A stretch of DNA of 64,000 nucleotides from Rhodococcus triatomae (GTDB taxonomy: Bacteria > Actinomycetota > Actinomycetes > Mycobacteriales > Mycobacteriaceae), in assembly GCF_014217785.1 (NCBI RefSeq), contig NZ_CP048814.1:1054001-1118000 (forward strand), written 5' to 3'. The position numbers and the translations under genes were made by a program. Below the pieces are notes generated by a model. That model saw only the letters and a list, made by a program, of their open reading frames with translations, had not been told where the DNA came from and did no database searches. Shown piece after piece: positions 37,957-46,799 of the stretch (its first letter is position 1; each line of letters starts with the position of its first letter).

Positions 37957-40071
37957 ATGAACGGTATGTCCTCCGACCTCGCCCGGCACGATCGCCTCGA
38001 CCCGTCCGACCGTGAGCCGCCGGTCCTGCCCCGGGTCTGGGGATTGTTGCGTCCCTATCGAGGACGGCTGGCGGTCGTCGCCGGCGCGATCGTGGTGTCC
38101 TCGCTCCTGGGAATCGTCAATCCCTTTCTCACCCAGGCCGTGTTCGATCGAGCACTGTTCCCCGCGGACGGCAGTGGCGTCCATCTCGCCCTGCTCGCCT
38201 GGCTGGTGACGGCGATGATCGCGGTGACCCTCGTCAGCTCGGCGATCGGCGTCTACCAGACCTACCTGACCACCAGGATCGGCAACCTGTCGATGGCCGA
38301 TCTCCGGCAACGGCTGTTCGAGCACCTCGAGAAGATGGAACTGGCCTTCTTCACCTCGACGAAGACCGGTTCCATCCAGTCCCGGCTCGCCAACGACGTC
38401 GGCGGTGTCCGGTCCGTCCTCACCACCACCGCGTCCGGAATCCTGTCGAACGTCGTCACGGTGACCGCCTCGCTGATCGCGATGCTGTTGCTGTCCTGGC
38501 AGCTGACGTTGGTCGCGGTGGCTCTGCTGCCCGGATTCGTCTATCTGCAGCGGCGGGTCGGCGAACGTCGCCGCCGGTGGGCCCGCAAGACCCAGGAGTC
38601 GTTGTCGGACATGACCGCGATCACGCAGGAAGCATTGAGTGTCTCCGGGGTTCTGCTGACGAAGGTCTTCAACCAGTCGGAGGCCGAACTCGTCCGCTAC
38701 CGGCAGGAGAACGACCGCCAGACGGAACTGCAGGTGCGGCAGGCGATGACCGGCCAAGGCTTCTTCGCCGTCCTCAACGCGTTCATGGCGATCACCCCGG
38801 CGTTGGTGTACCTCGCGGCGGGATACCTGATCGGCAGTGGTGGGGGCGCGGCGATCTCGGCGGGCACGCTCGTCGCCTTCTCCACGTTGCAGGCCCGACT
38901 CCTCCAGCCGATGGTGTCGCTGATGCGTGTCGCGCTCGACGTCCAGACGTCGATGGCGCTGTTCCGGCGCATCTTCGAATACCTCGATCTGACCCCGGCG
39001 ATCGTCGACGCTCCCGACGCGGCCCCCCTTCCACCGGACAGCCCCGGGCTGGTGGAGTTGGACGACGTGTACTTCGCCTATCCCCCTCCCGTGCGGTTGA
39101 CCACCGCGGATCCCGACCCGATCGCGTTGCGTGGGATCGGGCGCGGCAGCGGAGGAGGACGAGGCGGCGGCGGACTGGGCGGAGGAGGACTGGGTTCCGT
39201 CGCGAGGGTCACGCCCGCACCCGGGCCTGCCCCCGGCTCGGCGGAGCCGCCGGACGGCCTCGAGGACAGCGGCGGCGACGGCAATGGCGACAGCGGTGGC
39301 GACGGCGCGCTCCCCCGTCGGACATGGGCCGTGGCCGGGACGTCGTTGCGTATCGAGCCCGGCCGGTTGGCCGCGTTCGTCGGACCGTCCGGAGCGGGAA
39401 AGACCACGCTGTGCTATCTCGTCCCCCGCCTGTACGAGGTCGATCGGGGCGCGGTGCGCATCGACGGCCTGGACGTCCGTGAGGTGACGATGAGCTCGCT
39501 CGCCGACGCGGTGGGGATGGTGACGCAGGATCCGTACCTGTTCCACGCGTCGATCGCGGACAACCTCCGATACGCCCGTCCGGATGCCACCGACGAGGAA
39601 CTCCGGTCGGCCGCCCGGGCCGCGAACATCCACGAGCGGATCGTCTCGTTCGGCGAGGGGTACGACACTCTGGTCGGCGAACGCGGGTTCCGGCTCTCCG
39701 GCGGCGAGAAACAGCGACTCGCGATTGCCCGGGTCCTGTTGAAGAATCCCCGCATCCTCATTCTCGACGAAGCGACCTCGGCGCTCGACACGGTGTCCGA
39801 GCGTCTCGTCCAGCGCGCTCTCGACGAGGTGATGCGGGATCGGACGACGCTCGCGATCGCACACCGGCTCTCGACCGTCCGGCACGCCGACGTCATCTTC
39901 GTCATCGACGAGGGCCGGTTGGTGGAACAGGGCACCCACGAGGAACTGGTCGGTGCCGAGGGCGGCCTCTACTCCCGCCTGTACGCCGAACAGTTCGGCT
40001 CCGGCCGGATCGAGTGCCGGTGCCGTGACGGGGTCCGCTTCACCGACGGTGAGGTGCTCACCAGGCAGTGA
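37957..40071 (+). CDS. ABC exporter (MsbA/LmrA type) with Gly-rich insertion
   Basis: Half-transporter of about 704 residues: a six-helix membrane domain (residues 20-320) and an ATPase domain with Walker A GPSGAGKTT, Q-loop VTQDPYLFHASI, signature LSGGEKQRLAIARVL, Walker [13 protein letters not shown] and the H-loop AIAHRLSTV. A Gly/Asp/Pro-rich insertion of roughly 60 residues (about 393-454) separates the A-loop strand (DDVYFAYPPP) from the core, which is unusual. ATG 37957 with GGGTGGG upstream is preferred; 37939 and 37966 are alternatives. The substrate is unknown, drug or lipid. Confidence 0.92.
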   Translation: MNGMSSDLARHDRLDPSDREPPVLPRVWGLLRPYRGRLAVVAGAIVVSSLLGIVNPFLTQAVFDRALFPADGSGVHLALLAWLVTAMIAVTLVSSAIGVYQTYLTTRIGNLSMADLRQRLFEHLEKMELAFFTSTKTGSIQSRLANDVGGVRSVLTTTASGILSNVVTVTASLIAMLLLSWQLTLVAVALLPGFVYLQRRVGERRRRWARKTQESLSDMTAITQEALSVSGVLLTKVFNQSEAELVRYRQENDRQTELQVRQAMTGQGFFAVLNAFMAITPALVYLAAGYLIGSGGGAAISAGTLVAFSTLQARLLQPMVSLMRVALDVQTSMALFRRIFEYLDLTPAIVDAPDAAPLPPDSPGLVELDDVYFAYPPPVRLTTADPDPIALRGIGRGSGGGRGGGGLGGGGLGSVARVTPAPGPAPGSAEPPDGLEDSGGDGNGDSGGDGALPRRTWAVAGTSLRIEPGRLAAFVGPSGAGKTTLCYLVPRLYEVDRGAVRIDGLDVREVTMSSLADAVGMVTQDPYLFHASIADNLRYARPDATDEELRSAARAANIHERIVSFGEGYDTLVGERGFRLSGGEKQRLAIARVLLKNPRILILDEATSALDTVSERLVQRALDEVMRDRTTLAIAHRLSTVRHADVIFVIDEGRLVEQGTHEELVGAEGGLYSRLYAEQFGSGRIECRCRDGVRFTDGEVLTRQ

Positions 40072-40083
40072 GCCGAGGGCCGC

Positions 40084-40935
40084 CTACAGGAATTTGCTGA
40101 ACTGATCGTTCGCCTTCTGCATCACGAACTCGTACGGGGGCGCGAACTTGCGCGCCCACCAGTACCCGAACCGGATATCCGGGGACGTGTACACGAGATA
40201 CCGGTTCTTGCGGATACCGGTGAGGATGCAGTCCGCCACCTTCTCGGGGGTGACCGCCCGACGTTCGAAGAGTCCGATGGCCCGGTGCACCCGGGGATCG
40301 TCGCGGTCGACGCCGGCGATCTCCACCGTGCCCACGAGCGGGGTCTTCACCGCGCCGGGCACGACGAGTGACACCCCGATGCCGTGGCGCCGGAGATCGA
40401 AGCGGAGCACCTCGGACACCCCTCGCAGGCCGAACTTGCTGGCGCTGTACGCCGCATGCCAGGGCAGGGCGAGCAGACCGGCGGCCGAGGAGACGTTGAC
40501 GAGATGACCACCGCGGCCGGCGCGGACCATCGGCGGGAGGAAGTTCTCGATGATGTGGATCGGCCCCATCAGGTTGACGTCGACCATCGACTTCCAGTGG
40601 CGGTGTTCGAGATTCTCCACCGTGCCCCACGCCGAGATCCCGGCGACGTTCATGACGATGTCGAGACTGCCGAACTGGCGGTCGATGTCCTGCGCGAAGG
40701 CGGTGACGGCCTCGTAGTCCGACACGTCCAGCGCACGGGAGTAACTGACGGTCCCGCCACGGGCACCCGCCTCCGCGACGGTCTCGGCCAGGCCGTTCTC
40801 GTTGATATCGGTGAGGAACAGTTCCGCGCCCTCGGCCGCCGCGGCCAACGCGGTTGCCCGCCCGATCCCGCTGCCTGCCCCGGTGACGAGGGTCTTCCTA
40901 CCGTCCAGTGTCTTCATCGCGGTTCTGATAGCCAT
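40084..40935 (-). CDS. Short-chain dehydrogenase, SDR family
   Basis: A 283-residue classical SDR: TLVTGAGSGIGRATALAAA, NVAGISAWG, NVSSAAGLLALPWHAAYSASKFGL with the Ser-Tyr-Lys triad, and VPGAVKTPLV. The C-terminal region (YWWARKFAPPYEFVMQKAND) is hydrophobic and basic, as in actinobacterial SDRs acting on lipids. ATG 40935 is preceded by GGAGG. It is convergent with the ABC exporter, with 12 bp between the stops. Confidence 0.9.
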   Translation of the reverse strand: MAIRTAMKTLDGRKTLVTGAGSGIGRATALAAAAEGAELFLTDINENGLAETVAEAGARGGTVSYSRALDVSDYEAVTAFAQDIDRQFGSLDIVMNVAGISAWGTVENLEHRHWKSMVDVNLMGPIHIIENFLPPMVRAGRGGHLVNVSSAAGLLALPWHAAYSASKFGLRGVSEVLRFDLRRHGIGVSLVVPGAVKTPLVGTVEIAGVDRDDPRVHRAIGLFERRAVTPEKVADCILTGIRKNRYLVYTSPDIRFGYWWARKFAPPYEFVMQKANDQFSKFL

Positions 40936-41045
40936 GCCCTCCGGTGCCCCCGTCGTCGCCTGTCCGGTCCCGGGCACGGAGTCTACGCACGCCGCACCCC
41001 CCGCACCCCGTCATCGAGACCGGGTGCCCACTACGCCCGCGGGCG

Positions 41046-41201
41046 TCACAGCCGCTCGGACATCTCCTGCTGGTAGTCGCGGATGGTCGATTCGATGCGC
41101 TCGGCATCGTCGCGCCGACCGTGCGCGGCCGCGGAATCGGCCCGGTCACGCAGCACTCGAATCGCCTTCCTGAGCTCGGCGTCACTCATCCTGTGTTCCA
41201 T
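41046..41201 (-). CDS. Small helical protein, unknown
   Basis: A 51-residue product, MEHRMSDAELRKAIRVLRDR then a charged amphipathic helix to the end, with no Cys and no membrane segment. ATG 41201 or 41189 may start it; neither has a clear ribosome site. It lies 110 bp upstream of the SDR on the same strand. The helical, charged composition and regular codon use argue for a real small gene, but no family is recognised. Confidence 0.5.
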   Translation of the reverse strand: MEHRMSDAELRKAIRVLRDRADSAAAHGRRDDAERIESTIRDYQQEMSERL

Positions 41202-41720
41202 GTCACAATAATGACGCACTTCGCCGGTTTCGGCCAGGCCGCGATGCCGCACACCGTGCACGAGGGACCCGCAACACACCGGAATGGTTGCCGCAACAAG
41301 TAGTGACCGCGGCCCGACAGGTGCCTGAGCAGCAAGGATGCCCGGGGGCCGAGCGAAGTTGGACCACTGACCAGCAAGCAGTTAACTGTCGGTAACTATC
41401 TTCGTCCTCACCGGCGCGCACCGCCTCCCACACTAGGCTCCCGAAGCCTGGACCCGGCGATTTTCCGACCACCGATCCCTGTCCTCGGTCGTCGTGGGCG
41501 CCACTCCGGCACCATGCGCACCAGCAGTCTCGAGGCGGGGTCGCCTCTGTCACAGTCGCGGGCTTCCTCTACCATCAAGTAACAAAACATGCATCCTGTC
41601 GACGAGACGGCTACCACCTGTGAGTTATCGGCGGGTTATCCTCGTGGTACTGTATCTCGGCAAGGAACTCAACGCGTCACCATCCCGTTGGCGGACGAGA
41701 GAGGACTACGGCGGCTCACG
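41202..41720. other. Intergenic region upstream of the espR-like gene
   Basis: About 520 bp with lower GC and no convincing gene. It holds GTTAACTGTCGGTAAC-like sequence near 41380 and several TTATC/GTTAACT motifs, as expected of a long regulatory region. A long leader or binding sites for the EspR-like protein itself are possible; nothing else is supported. Confidence 0.5.
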
Positions 41721-42137
41721 ATGGCAGATTTTGCAGAGCGGTTGAACAAACTCTTCGAAACTGTCCACCCCCCTGGACGGAAACCCCATACCAATGCGGA
41801 GGTGGCGGCGGCACTGATCGCCGACGGACACCAGATCTCGAAGCCTTACATCTCTCAGCTTCGGTCCGGGCAACGAACGAACCCGTCGGACGAGACCGTC
41901 GCGGCGTTCGCCCGGTTCTTCAAGGTCAAGCCCGAGTACTTCTTCAACGACATCTACGCGGCGAAGGTCGATCACGATCTCGAGCTCCTGTCCCAATTAC
42001 AGGGCTACGGTCTGCGCAAGCTGTCGAGCCGGGCGTTCGACCTGTCCGAGGAATCACAGAACCTCCTGACGACGATGGCCGAGAAGCTGCGCGTCAGCGA
42101 AGGGCTCCCGGAAGTTCCTCCGGACGCGTCTCGGTGA
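41721..42137 (+). CDS. espR: EspR-like XRE family nucleoid-associated regulator
   Basis: A 138-residue protein with MADFAERLNKLFETVHPPGR, NAEVAAALIADGHQISKPYI SQLRSGQRTNPSDETVAAFA and FFKVKPEYFFND. This matches the helix-turn-helix and layout of M. tuberculosis EspR (recalled), which binds long-range sites and controls ESX-1-related genes. The C-terminal helices mediate dimerisation. ATG 41721 is chosen by homology. Its last 44 bp overlap the 3' end of the convergent membrane protein gene. Confidence 0.9.
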   Translation: MADFAERLNKLFETVHPPGRKPHTNAEVAAALIADGHQISKPYISQLRSGQRTNPSDETVAAFARFFKVKPEYFFNDIYAAKVDHDLELLSQLQGYGLRKLSSRAFDLSEESQNLLTTMAEKLRVSEGLPEVPPDASR

Positions 42138-43134
42138 CCTCCGGAGCATCGGCCGCATACCGCCGGTAGGCGTCCGCGAGAATGCCCACCCAGCGCATCG
42201 CCGACATTCCGTCCGGAGGCATCACCAGATCGGTGCCGAGCATCGGCGACTGCAGGGGATCGTCGATCCAGGGTGCAAGGAAGTCGGCACGCTCCACCGC
42301 CGCCACGGGCGCGTGCCCTCCCCCCGCCTCGAACATCCCCGCCCCCGCCTGGATGTACAGCGCATCCATCACGTGCGCCACGACGTCCGCAGCCGCCAGT
42401 ACCGTCGTGTGAGCCCGGCCGTTCTCGTCCACCACCTCGGGGAAGCGCTCGACGAGTACCGCGTGCAGGGCCCGCGTACGCCGCAGATACAGACGCGACC
42501 GCACCCACGTCTCGCCCAGAACCCACACACATCCGAATGCGATCGCCACCGCTGCCGCCGCATGGGGGACGAGGTCGGACAGGCGCGTCGCCGGCCGGAC
42601 CGGGACGGCGGTGAACAATCCGATCGCCTCGGTCACCAGCACGATGGCCGATCCGGTCACGATCAACGTGATCCCTCGGCCCAGTGGTGACCACTCCACG
42701 TACCGCAGACCGGTGCCCACGACGACCGCGAATGCGACGATCTGGAACACCGAGGCCGGCGACTCCACACCGCCGACGGCGAGAACCCCGCACAGCGCCG
42801 CAAGCGTGTAGACGACGGTGGTCACCACACGCATTCCCCGGCGGGAGATGATCGACCACACCGAGATCGCCCCGGCGGAACTGGCGGCGGCAGCCAGGAG
42901 CCACGCGAGATCGAACACCGTGGCCGGAGCGGCCGACTCGGGCGACGCCGTCGACGAGCCGAGCTCGGCGAGCAGATCCCACACCGGCGGCAACAAGACG
43001 GTGACGGACACGGCGACCGCGACGGCCGCGACGGCCATGGCGCTGCGCAGAGGCGTCGCCTCACGCGCCGCGACGCGACCGACTCGGGCGCCGGCTGCGG
43101 TCCACACGGCCAGCGCGATGATCCAGGCGACCAT
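42094..43134 (-). CDS. Polytopic membrane protein linked to ImmA peptidase
   Basis: A 346-residue protein with an N-terminal half of six to seven hydrophobic segments (from MVAWIIALAVWT) and a cytoplasmic C-terminal half rich in basic and Trp residues. The general form resembles the MAB_1171c-type membrane proteins that accompany ImmA peptidases and XRE regulators in actinobacteria; the name is from memory. Its ATG overlaps the ImmA stop by 1 bp, and its 3' end overlaps espR. It may be the membrane partner or substrate in a peptidase-regulated signalling module. Confidence 0.72.
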   Translation of the reverse strand: MVAWIIALAVWTAAGARVGRVAAREATPLRSAMAVAAVAVAVSVTVLLPPVWDLLAELGSSTASPESAAPATVFDLAWLLAAAASSAGAISVWSIISRRGMRVVTTVVYTLAALCGVLAVGGVESPASVFQIVAFAVVVGTGLRYVEWSPLGRGITLIVTGSAIVLVTEAIGLFTAVPVRPATRLSDLVPHAAAAVAIAFGCVWVLGETWVRSRLYLRRTRALHAVLVERFPEVVDENGRAHTTVLAAADVVAHVMDALYIQAGAGMFEAGGGHAPVAAVERADFLAPWIDDPLQSPMLGTDLVMPPDGMSAMRWVGILADAYRRYAADAPEVTETRPEELPGALR

Positions 43135-43622
43135 CAACCGATGGCCTCGTCGTAGCGTGCGACCGAGATCGAGTTGCCGCGGCCGCGCATCCGCGCGAGC
43201 CGCAACAGAAGCATGGCGGCGAACGTCTCCGCTTCCCACTCGACGACGTCACCCTCGGCCCGGGCAGTGGTCCGCTGGCTGAGCATGTACGAGATCAGGT
43301 CGTCGTCGACGGCGAGAGCGCTGTCGCGGACCTCCACGCCCTCGTGACGGAAGACGATGTGACCCAACTCGTGCGCGAGAGTTCGTTCGCTGTCCGGAAG
43401 GCCGCTCGCGACGACGACCACGTCGCGATCGGGATACACCCGCCGCTGACCGCACACCGCACCGGCCAGGTCCTCCGAGATGTCGAGGTCGATCGGGCGG
43501 CCGCGTTCACGCGCGACCGCGGCGATCACCTCGCTCACGCTCAACGCCTCGACCGACGCGGCCACGTCACACACCGCGTCCACCGCCGCGGCGACGCGAC
43601 GATGTGATCTGACCTTTGCCAT
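43134..43622 (-). CDS. ImmA/IrrE family metallopeptidase
   Basis: A 162-residue protein with the zinc motif HELGH in ERTLAHELGHIVFRHE and the usual VEWEAETFAAMLLL downstream Glu region. ImmA-type peptidases cleave regulators such as XRE repressors. It heads a two-gene operon with the membrane protein and is 22 bp downstream of the Thr-rich wall protein gene. The convergent EspR-like protein is a possible target, but no evidence shows it. Confidence 0.9.
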   Translation of the reverse strand: MAKVRSHRRVAAAVDAVCDVAASVEALSVSEVIAAVARERGRPIDLDISEDLAGAVCGQRRVYPDRDVVVVASGLPDSERTLAHELGHIVFRHEGVEVRDSALAVDDDLISYMLSQRTTARAEGDVVEWEAETFAAMLLLRLARMRGRGNSISVARYDEAIG

Positions 43623-43644
43623 CTCGAACCTCCCTTCCCGGTCG

Positions 43645-44619
43645 TCACGGGCCCGTTGCAGGCCCGAAGAACTCGGCTCGCGCCGCGGCGATCCGCGCCT
43701 GCTGTGCCCGTGCCCCGCGATACGTCATCGCCCCGGCACCCGCACCGCATCCGAGGAGTGCCGTCACGCCCGCGGCAACCGAGACCGGATGCCAGGGCGT
43801 GCTGTGGGCCACCGCTGACGCCGCCGGCACCTCGTCGGCGGTGCCGGCCCCGGCCGCAGGTGCACTCTCGGCACCGGCGTCGATCGGATCCACGGCATCG
43901 ACTGTATCGGCGGGTTCGCCGGGGGGCGCCGGCACCGCGGCGTCTCCCCCGTCCGCGGCCCCTCCCACACCCGGAGCTGCGGGGCCCGGAGTACCCGGAG
44001 CACCAGGAACCGGGGGAACCGGGGCGGGCGCTACGGGCGGCGGCGGCACCGCGGGAAGCGGAACGACCGGCGCGGGCGCGGCGGGAGGTCCCCCACCCGG
44101 CGAACCACCGGGAGCGCCGCCGGAATCGTCGGAGCCGCCGCTCCCACCCGGAACGACGATCTCCGGCCGCGGAGGCAGGTTGCCACCGACCTCGGGAGGA
44201 ATCACGATCGGCGGCCGAGACCGGGTGGTGGTCGTCGTCGTGGTGGTCGGCTCGGTCGTGGACAGGGAACTCGCCGACGTGGAGGACTCCCCGGACGACG
44301 TCACGGCCGGAGTGGAACTCTCGGTGGTCGTGTTCCCGGTCGTCGTGTCCCCGGTCGACGTACCTTCGGTCGTCGTGGCCCCGGTCGACGTGCTCGCCGA
44401 ACTGCTCGTCGTCGGTGGCGCACTCGCCGTCGTGGTGTCGGTGTCGGTCCGGGTGGGTCGACCGTCGCCTCCGCCGTCGCAGGAGCCGCGGTGGCAGTGG
44501 TGCGGATGCGCGTCCGCGTCGGGCGGGCTGATCGACAGCAGCGTCAGCCACCCGGCGACGACGAAGAGGAGAGCTCCGAGCACTCCGGCTGTCGTCCGGG
44601 CACCGTTGGGTGCGTGCAT
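43645..44619 (-). CDS. Thr/Pro-rich wall-spanning membrane protein
   Basis: A 324-residue protein with one hydrophobic segment near residues 12-30 and a second near 280-300. Between them is a long low-complexity region: a Thr/Ser-rich stretch (with TTTTTTTTR) and Pro/Ala/Gly repeats. A metal-binding-looking HPHHCHRGSC lies just after the first segment. The architecture suits a cell-wall spacer with membrane anchors at both ends. The Thr/Pro-rich zone is a natural target for protein O-mannosylation by Pmt. It lies 22 bp upstream of the ImmA gene and may be co-transcribed. Confidence 0.7.
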   Translation of the reverse strand: MHAPNGARTTAGVLGALLFVVAGWLTLLSISPPDADAHPHHCHRGSCDGGGDGRPTRTDTDTTTASAPPTTSSSASTSTGATTTEGTSTGDTTTGNTTTESSTPAVTSSGESSTSASSLSTTEPTTTTTTTTRSRPPIVIPPEVGGNLPPRPEIVVPGGSGGSDDSGGAPGGSPGGGPPAAPAPVVPLPAVPPPPVAPAPVPPVPGAPGTPGPAAPGVGGAADGGDAAVPAPPGEPADTVDAVDPIDAGAESAPAAGAGTADEVPAASAVAHSTPWHPVSVAAGVTALLGCGAGAGAMTYRGARAQQARIAAARAEFFGPATGP

Positions 44620-45110
44620 CGCGCCCCCTCCAGATCGCGGTGTCGTCCGGCTGCTGATTCGGCGCCATCGTAACCAGCGCCGCCACCGGAGGCGCTGGTG
44701 GTGCCGGTGTCGGGGGTCCGGCACCACCAGCGGGTTTCCGAGTCGGGTGGGACTCGGAGTTCTACGAGCGCACCGCAGGCCACCTGCCGTCCATCCAGCA
44801 ACATCGCCGCATCGGGCCTAGCCCGCCCCGATACCTCGAAGCGGGGGATCATTGCTGGGAGTATGACGGCACCCCTGTATGTGGTCTGTCGACCGCTCCG
44901 CTCAGTTAAACGCGTCGGTTACCGATTGGCAACCGAACTCACGGAGAAACCGTGAGATATGAGAAAGGTCACCGACGGATTAGGGCGCCGAATTCGACCA
45001 CGAGGGGTGCAATTCGGCATTCGCGTCTCGCAATCGTGTCTCTGCGGAACGCAGCACCCTTCGCCGCGGATTCACATCCCCGACCGGGAACGAGGGCGTG
45101 TAATGAGCAG
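44620..45110. other. Regulatory region upstream of the MFS gene
   Basis: About 490 bp, AT-richer than the coding surroundings, with no supported gene. An in-frame GTG at 44952 has a GGAG site, but the third codon positions from there to 45111 are not GC-biased. It holds the inverted repeat at 44915-44936 and may be a leader. Confidence 0.5.
44915..44936. promoter_or_regulatory. Inverted repeat upstream of the MFS exporter
   Basis: TCGGTTACC and GGCAACCGA, arms with 8 of 9 matching around GATT, form a candidate operator about 175 bp before the preferred start. Confidence 0.4.
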
Positions 45111-46682
45111 GTGGGAGCGAACGGCGCGGCCCCGGCCCGACCGGTCGCGGTGTTGGTGGTGCTCATCCTGGTCGCCGCGGTCGCCAATCTCAATCTCGCG
45201 GTCGCGAACGTCGCCCTGCCCGACATCGGCCGGGCCTTCGATGCGAGCCAGACGGAACTCAACCTCGTCGCGGTCGGATACTCCGTGGGCCTGGCGGCCT
45301 CGGTGCTGTATCTGGGCGCGCTCGGCGACCGGTACGGACGCAAGCTCATGCTGCTCCTGGGCACGGGCCTCTCGGTCCCGGCGAGCCTGGCCGCCGGATT
45401 CGCACCGAACATCGAAGTCCTCTTCGGGGCTCGACTGGTCGGAGGCGTCGCCGCAGGCCTGGCGTTTCCGACCACGCTCGCACTCATCACGGCGTTGTGG
45501 TCGGGAGCGGGCCGAACCCGGGCGATAGCGCTCTGGTCCGCGATCGGCGGCGGCATCTCGTCGCTCGGGCCGCTGTCGGCGGGAGTTCTGCTCGAGTACT
45601 TCGCGTGGGGCGCGGTCTTCCTGCTGACCGTCCCACTGGCACTCACGGCACTGGTGGCTGCCGCCGTCGTGATCCCCGGCCATGTCAACGAGACCACCGA
45701 CCCGGTGGACAATCTCGGTGGCCTCCTGTCGGTGGTCCTCGTCGCGGCACTGGTGCTGGGCATCAACTTCGCACCCGTCGACGGAATGTGGCCCGTGGCT
45801 CTCGGGCTCCTGCTCGTCGCGGTCGCCGCGGGAATCGTGTTCGTTCTCCGACAACGACGGGCACGCTTCCCGCTCTACGACCTCACGGTCGCCCGACGGC
45901 GGGTCTTCTGGGTCGCCGCGTGCGCCGGGGTGATCGTGTTCGGCACCCTGATGGGGACCCTCTTCATCGGCCAGCAGTTCCTCCAGAACGTCCTCGGATA
46001 CGACAGCTTGGCTGCCGGTTCGGCAGCGCTGCCCGCCGCCGTGGTCATGGTGCTCGTCGCGCCGCAGTCGGCACGGCTGGTCGAACGGCACGGCGCCCGA
46101 TTCACCCTTCTCGCGGGTTACGTGTCCATCCTGGCCGGACTCTCCGTCGCGCTCCTGCTGTGGCGGGAGGGCGCGCAGTACTGGCAGGTGGCGCTCGGCT
46201 ACGCACTGCTCGGCGCAGGCGTAGGACTGGCAGGCACACCTGCCTCCCGATCACTGACCGGCTCGGTTCCCGTGCGCAGGGCGGGCATGGCCTCGGGTAC
46301 GGCGGATCTCCAACGCGACCTGGGTGGAGCGATCATGCAGTCCCTGTTCGGTGCGTTGTTGACCGCCGGATACACCACCTCGTTGACGACGGCGATCGCC
46401 GCGAGCCCGGCCGCCGGCCAGATCGACTCCGAGGTACAGGCGGCGCTGGTCAAGTCGTACTCCGGCGCGGAGACCGTCGCTTCGCGCTATCCGCAGTACG
46501 CCGACCAGATCGTCGACGCCGCGCGCACGGCCTTCCTCGACGGCGACACCCTCGCGTACGCGGTCGCACTGGTGGTCGTGGCGCTGGGGACACTGCTGGT
46601 GTTCTTCGCCTTCCCCGACAGGGATCGGGAACGGGAACTGCTGGCTCGGTACGAGGCGATCGACACCGGCCGTGCTTCCTGA
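45111..46682 (+). CDS. MFS drug exporter, DHA2 type
   Basis: Transporter of about 523 residues with some 14 hydrophobic segments: VALPDIGRAF in helix 1, GALGDRYGRKLML (motif A), and the DHA2 pattern GPLSAGVLLEYFAWGAVFL. The C-terminal part has a proton-coupled antiport-like loop and a hydrophilic tail. GTG 45111 is preferred since the codon bias begins there; an upstream GTG at 44952 has a better ribosome site but a non-coding look. Likely exports drugs or hydrophobic compounds. No regulator is directly adjacent. Confidence 0.88.
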   Translation: MGANGAAPARPVAVLVVLILVAAVANLNLAVANVALPDIGRAFDASQTELNLVAVGYSVGLAASVLYLGALGDRYGRKLMLLLGTGLSVPASLAAGFAPNIEVLFGARLVGGVAAGLAFPTTLALITALWSGAGRTRAIALWSAIGGGISSLGPLSAGVLLEYFAWGAVFLLTVPLALTALVAAAVVIPGHVNETTDPVDNLGGLLSVVLVAALVLGINFAPVDGMWPVALGLLLVAVAAGIVFVLRQRRARFPLYDLTVARRRVFWVAACAGVIVFGTLMGTLFIGQQFLQNVLGYDSLAAGSAALPAAVVMVLVAPQSARLVERHGARFTLLAGYVSILAGLSVALLLWREGAQYWQVALGYALLGAGVGLAGTPASRSLTGSVPVRRAGMASGTADLQRDLGGAIMQSLFGALLTAGYTTSLTTAIAASPAAGQIDSEVQAALVKSYSGAETVASRYPQYADQIVDAARTAFLDGDTLAYAVALVVVALGTLLVFFAFPDRDRERELLARYEAIDTGRAS

Positions 46683-46748
46683 TCCGAGATACTGCCCAGT
46701 CTTCGCCCCGCCACAACCACCGCATCGAGAGCACACGTGCACATAAGT

Positions 46749-46764
46749 ACAAATATATATTTGT
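46749..46764 (+). promoter_or_regulatory. Perfect AT-rich operator before the ArsR operon
   Basis: ACAAATATATATTTGT is a perfect 16-bp palindrome 36 bp before the ArsR start codon. Its AT-rich centre and position overlap the expected -10/-35 zone, as for ArsR-type operators. Confidence 0.75.
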
Positions 46765-46799
46765 GCTAGTCTGGAGGCCGGCCGCACCGGAGGAGTCCC

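Noticed and set aside
41203-41553. A 116-codon minus-strand frame upstream of espR
   Set aside because: Low-complexity, Cys/Arg-rich translation, no ribosome site and no family resemblance.
44952-45110. N-terminal extension of the MFS protein from GTG 44952
   Set aside because: It has a good ribosome site, but third codon positions are not GC-biased and no homologous N-terminus is recognisable. It is kept only as a possible leader.
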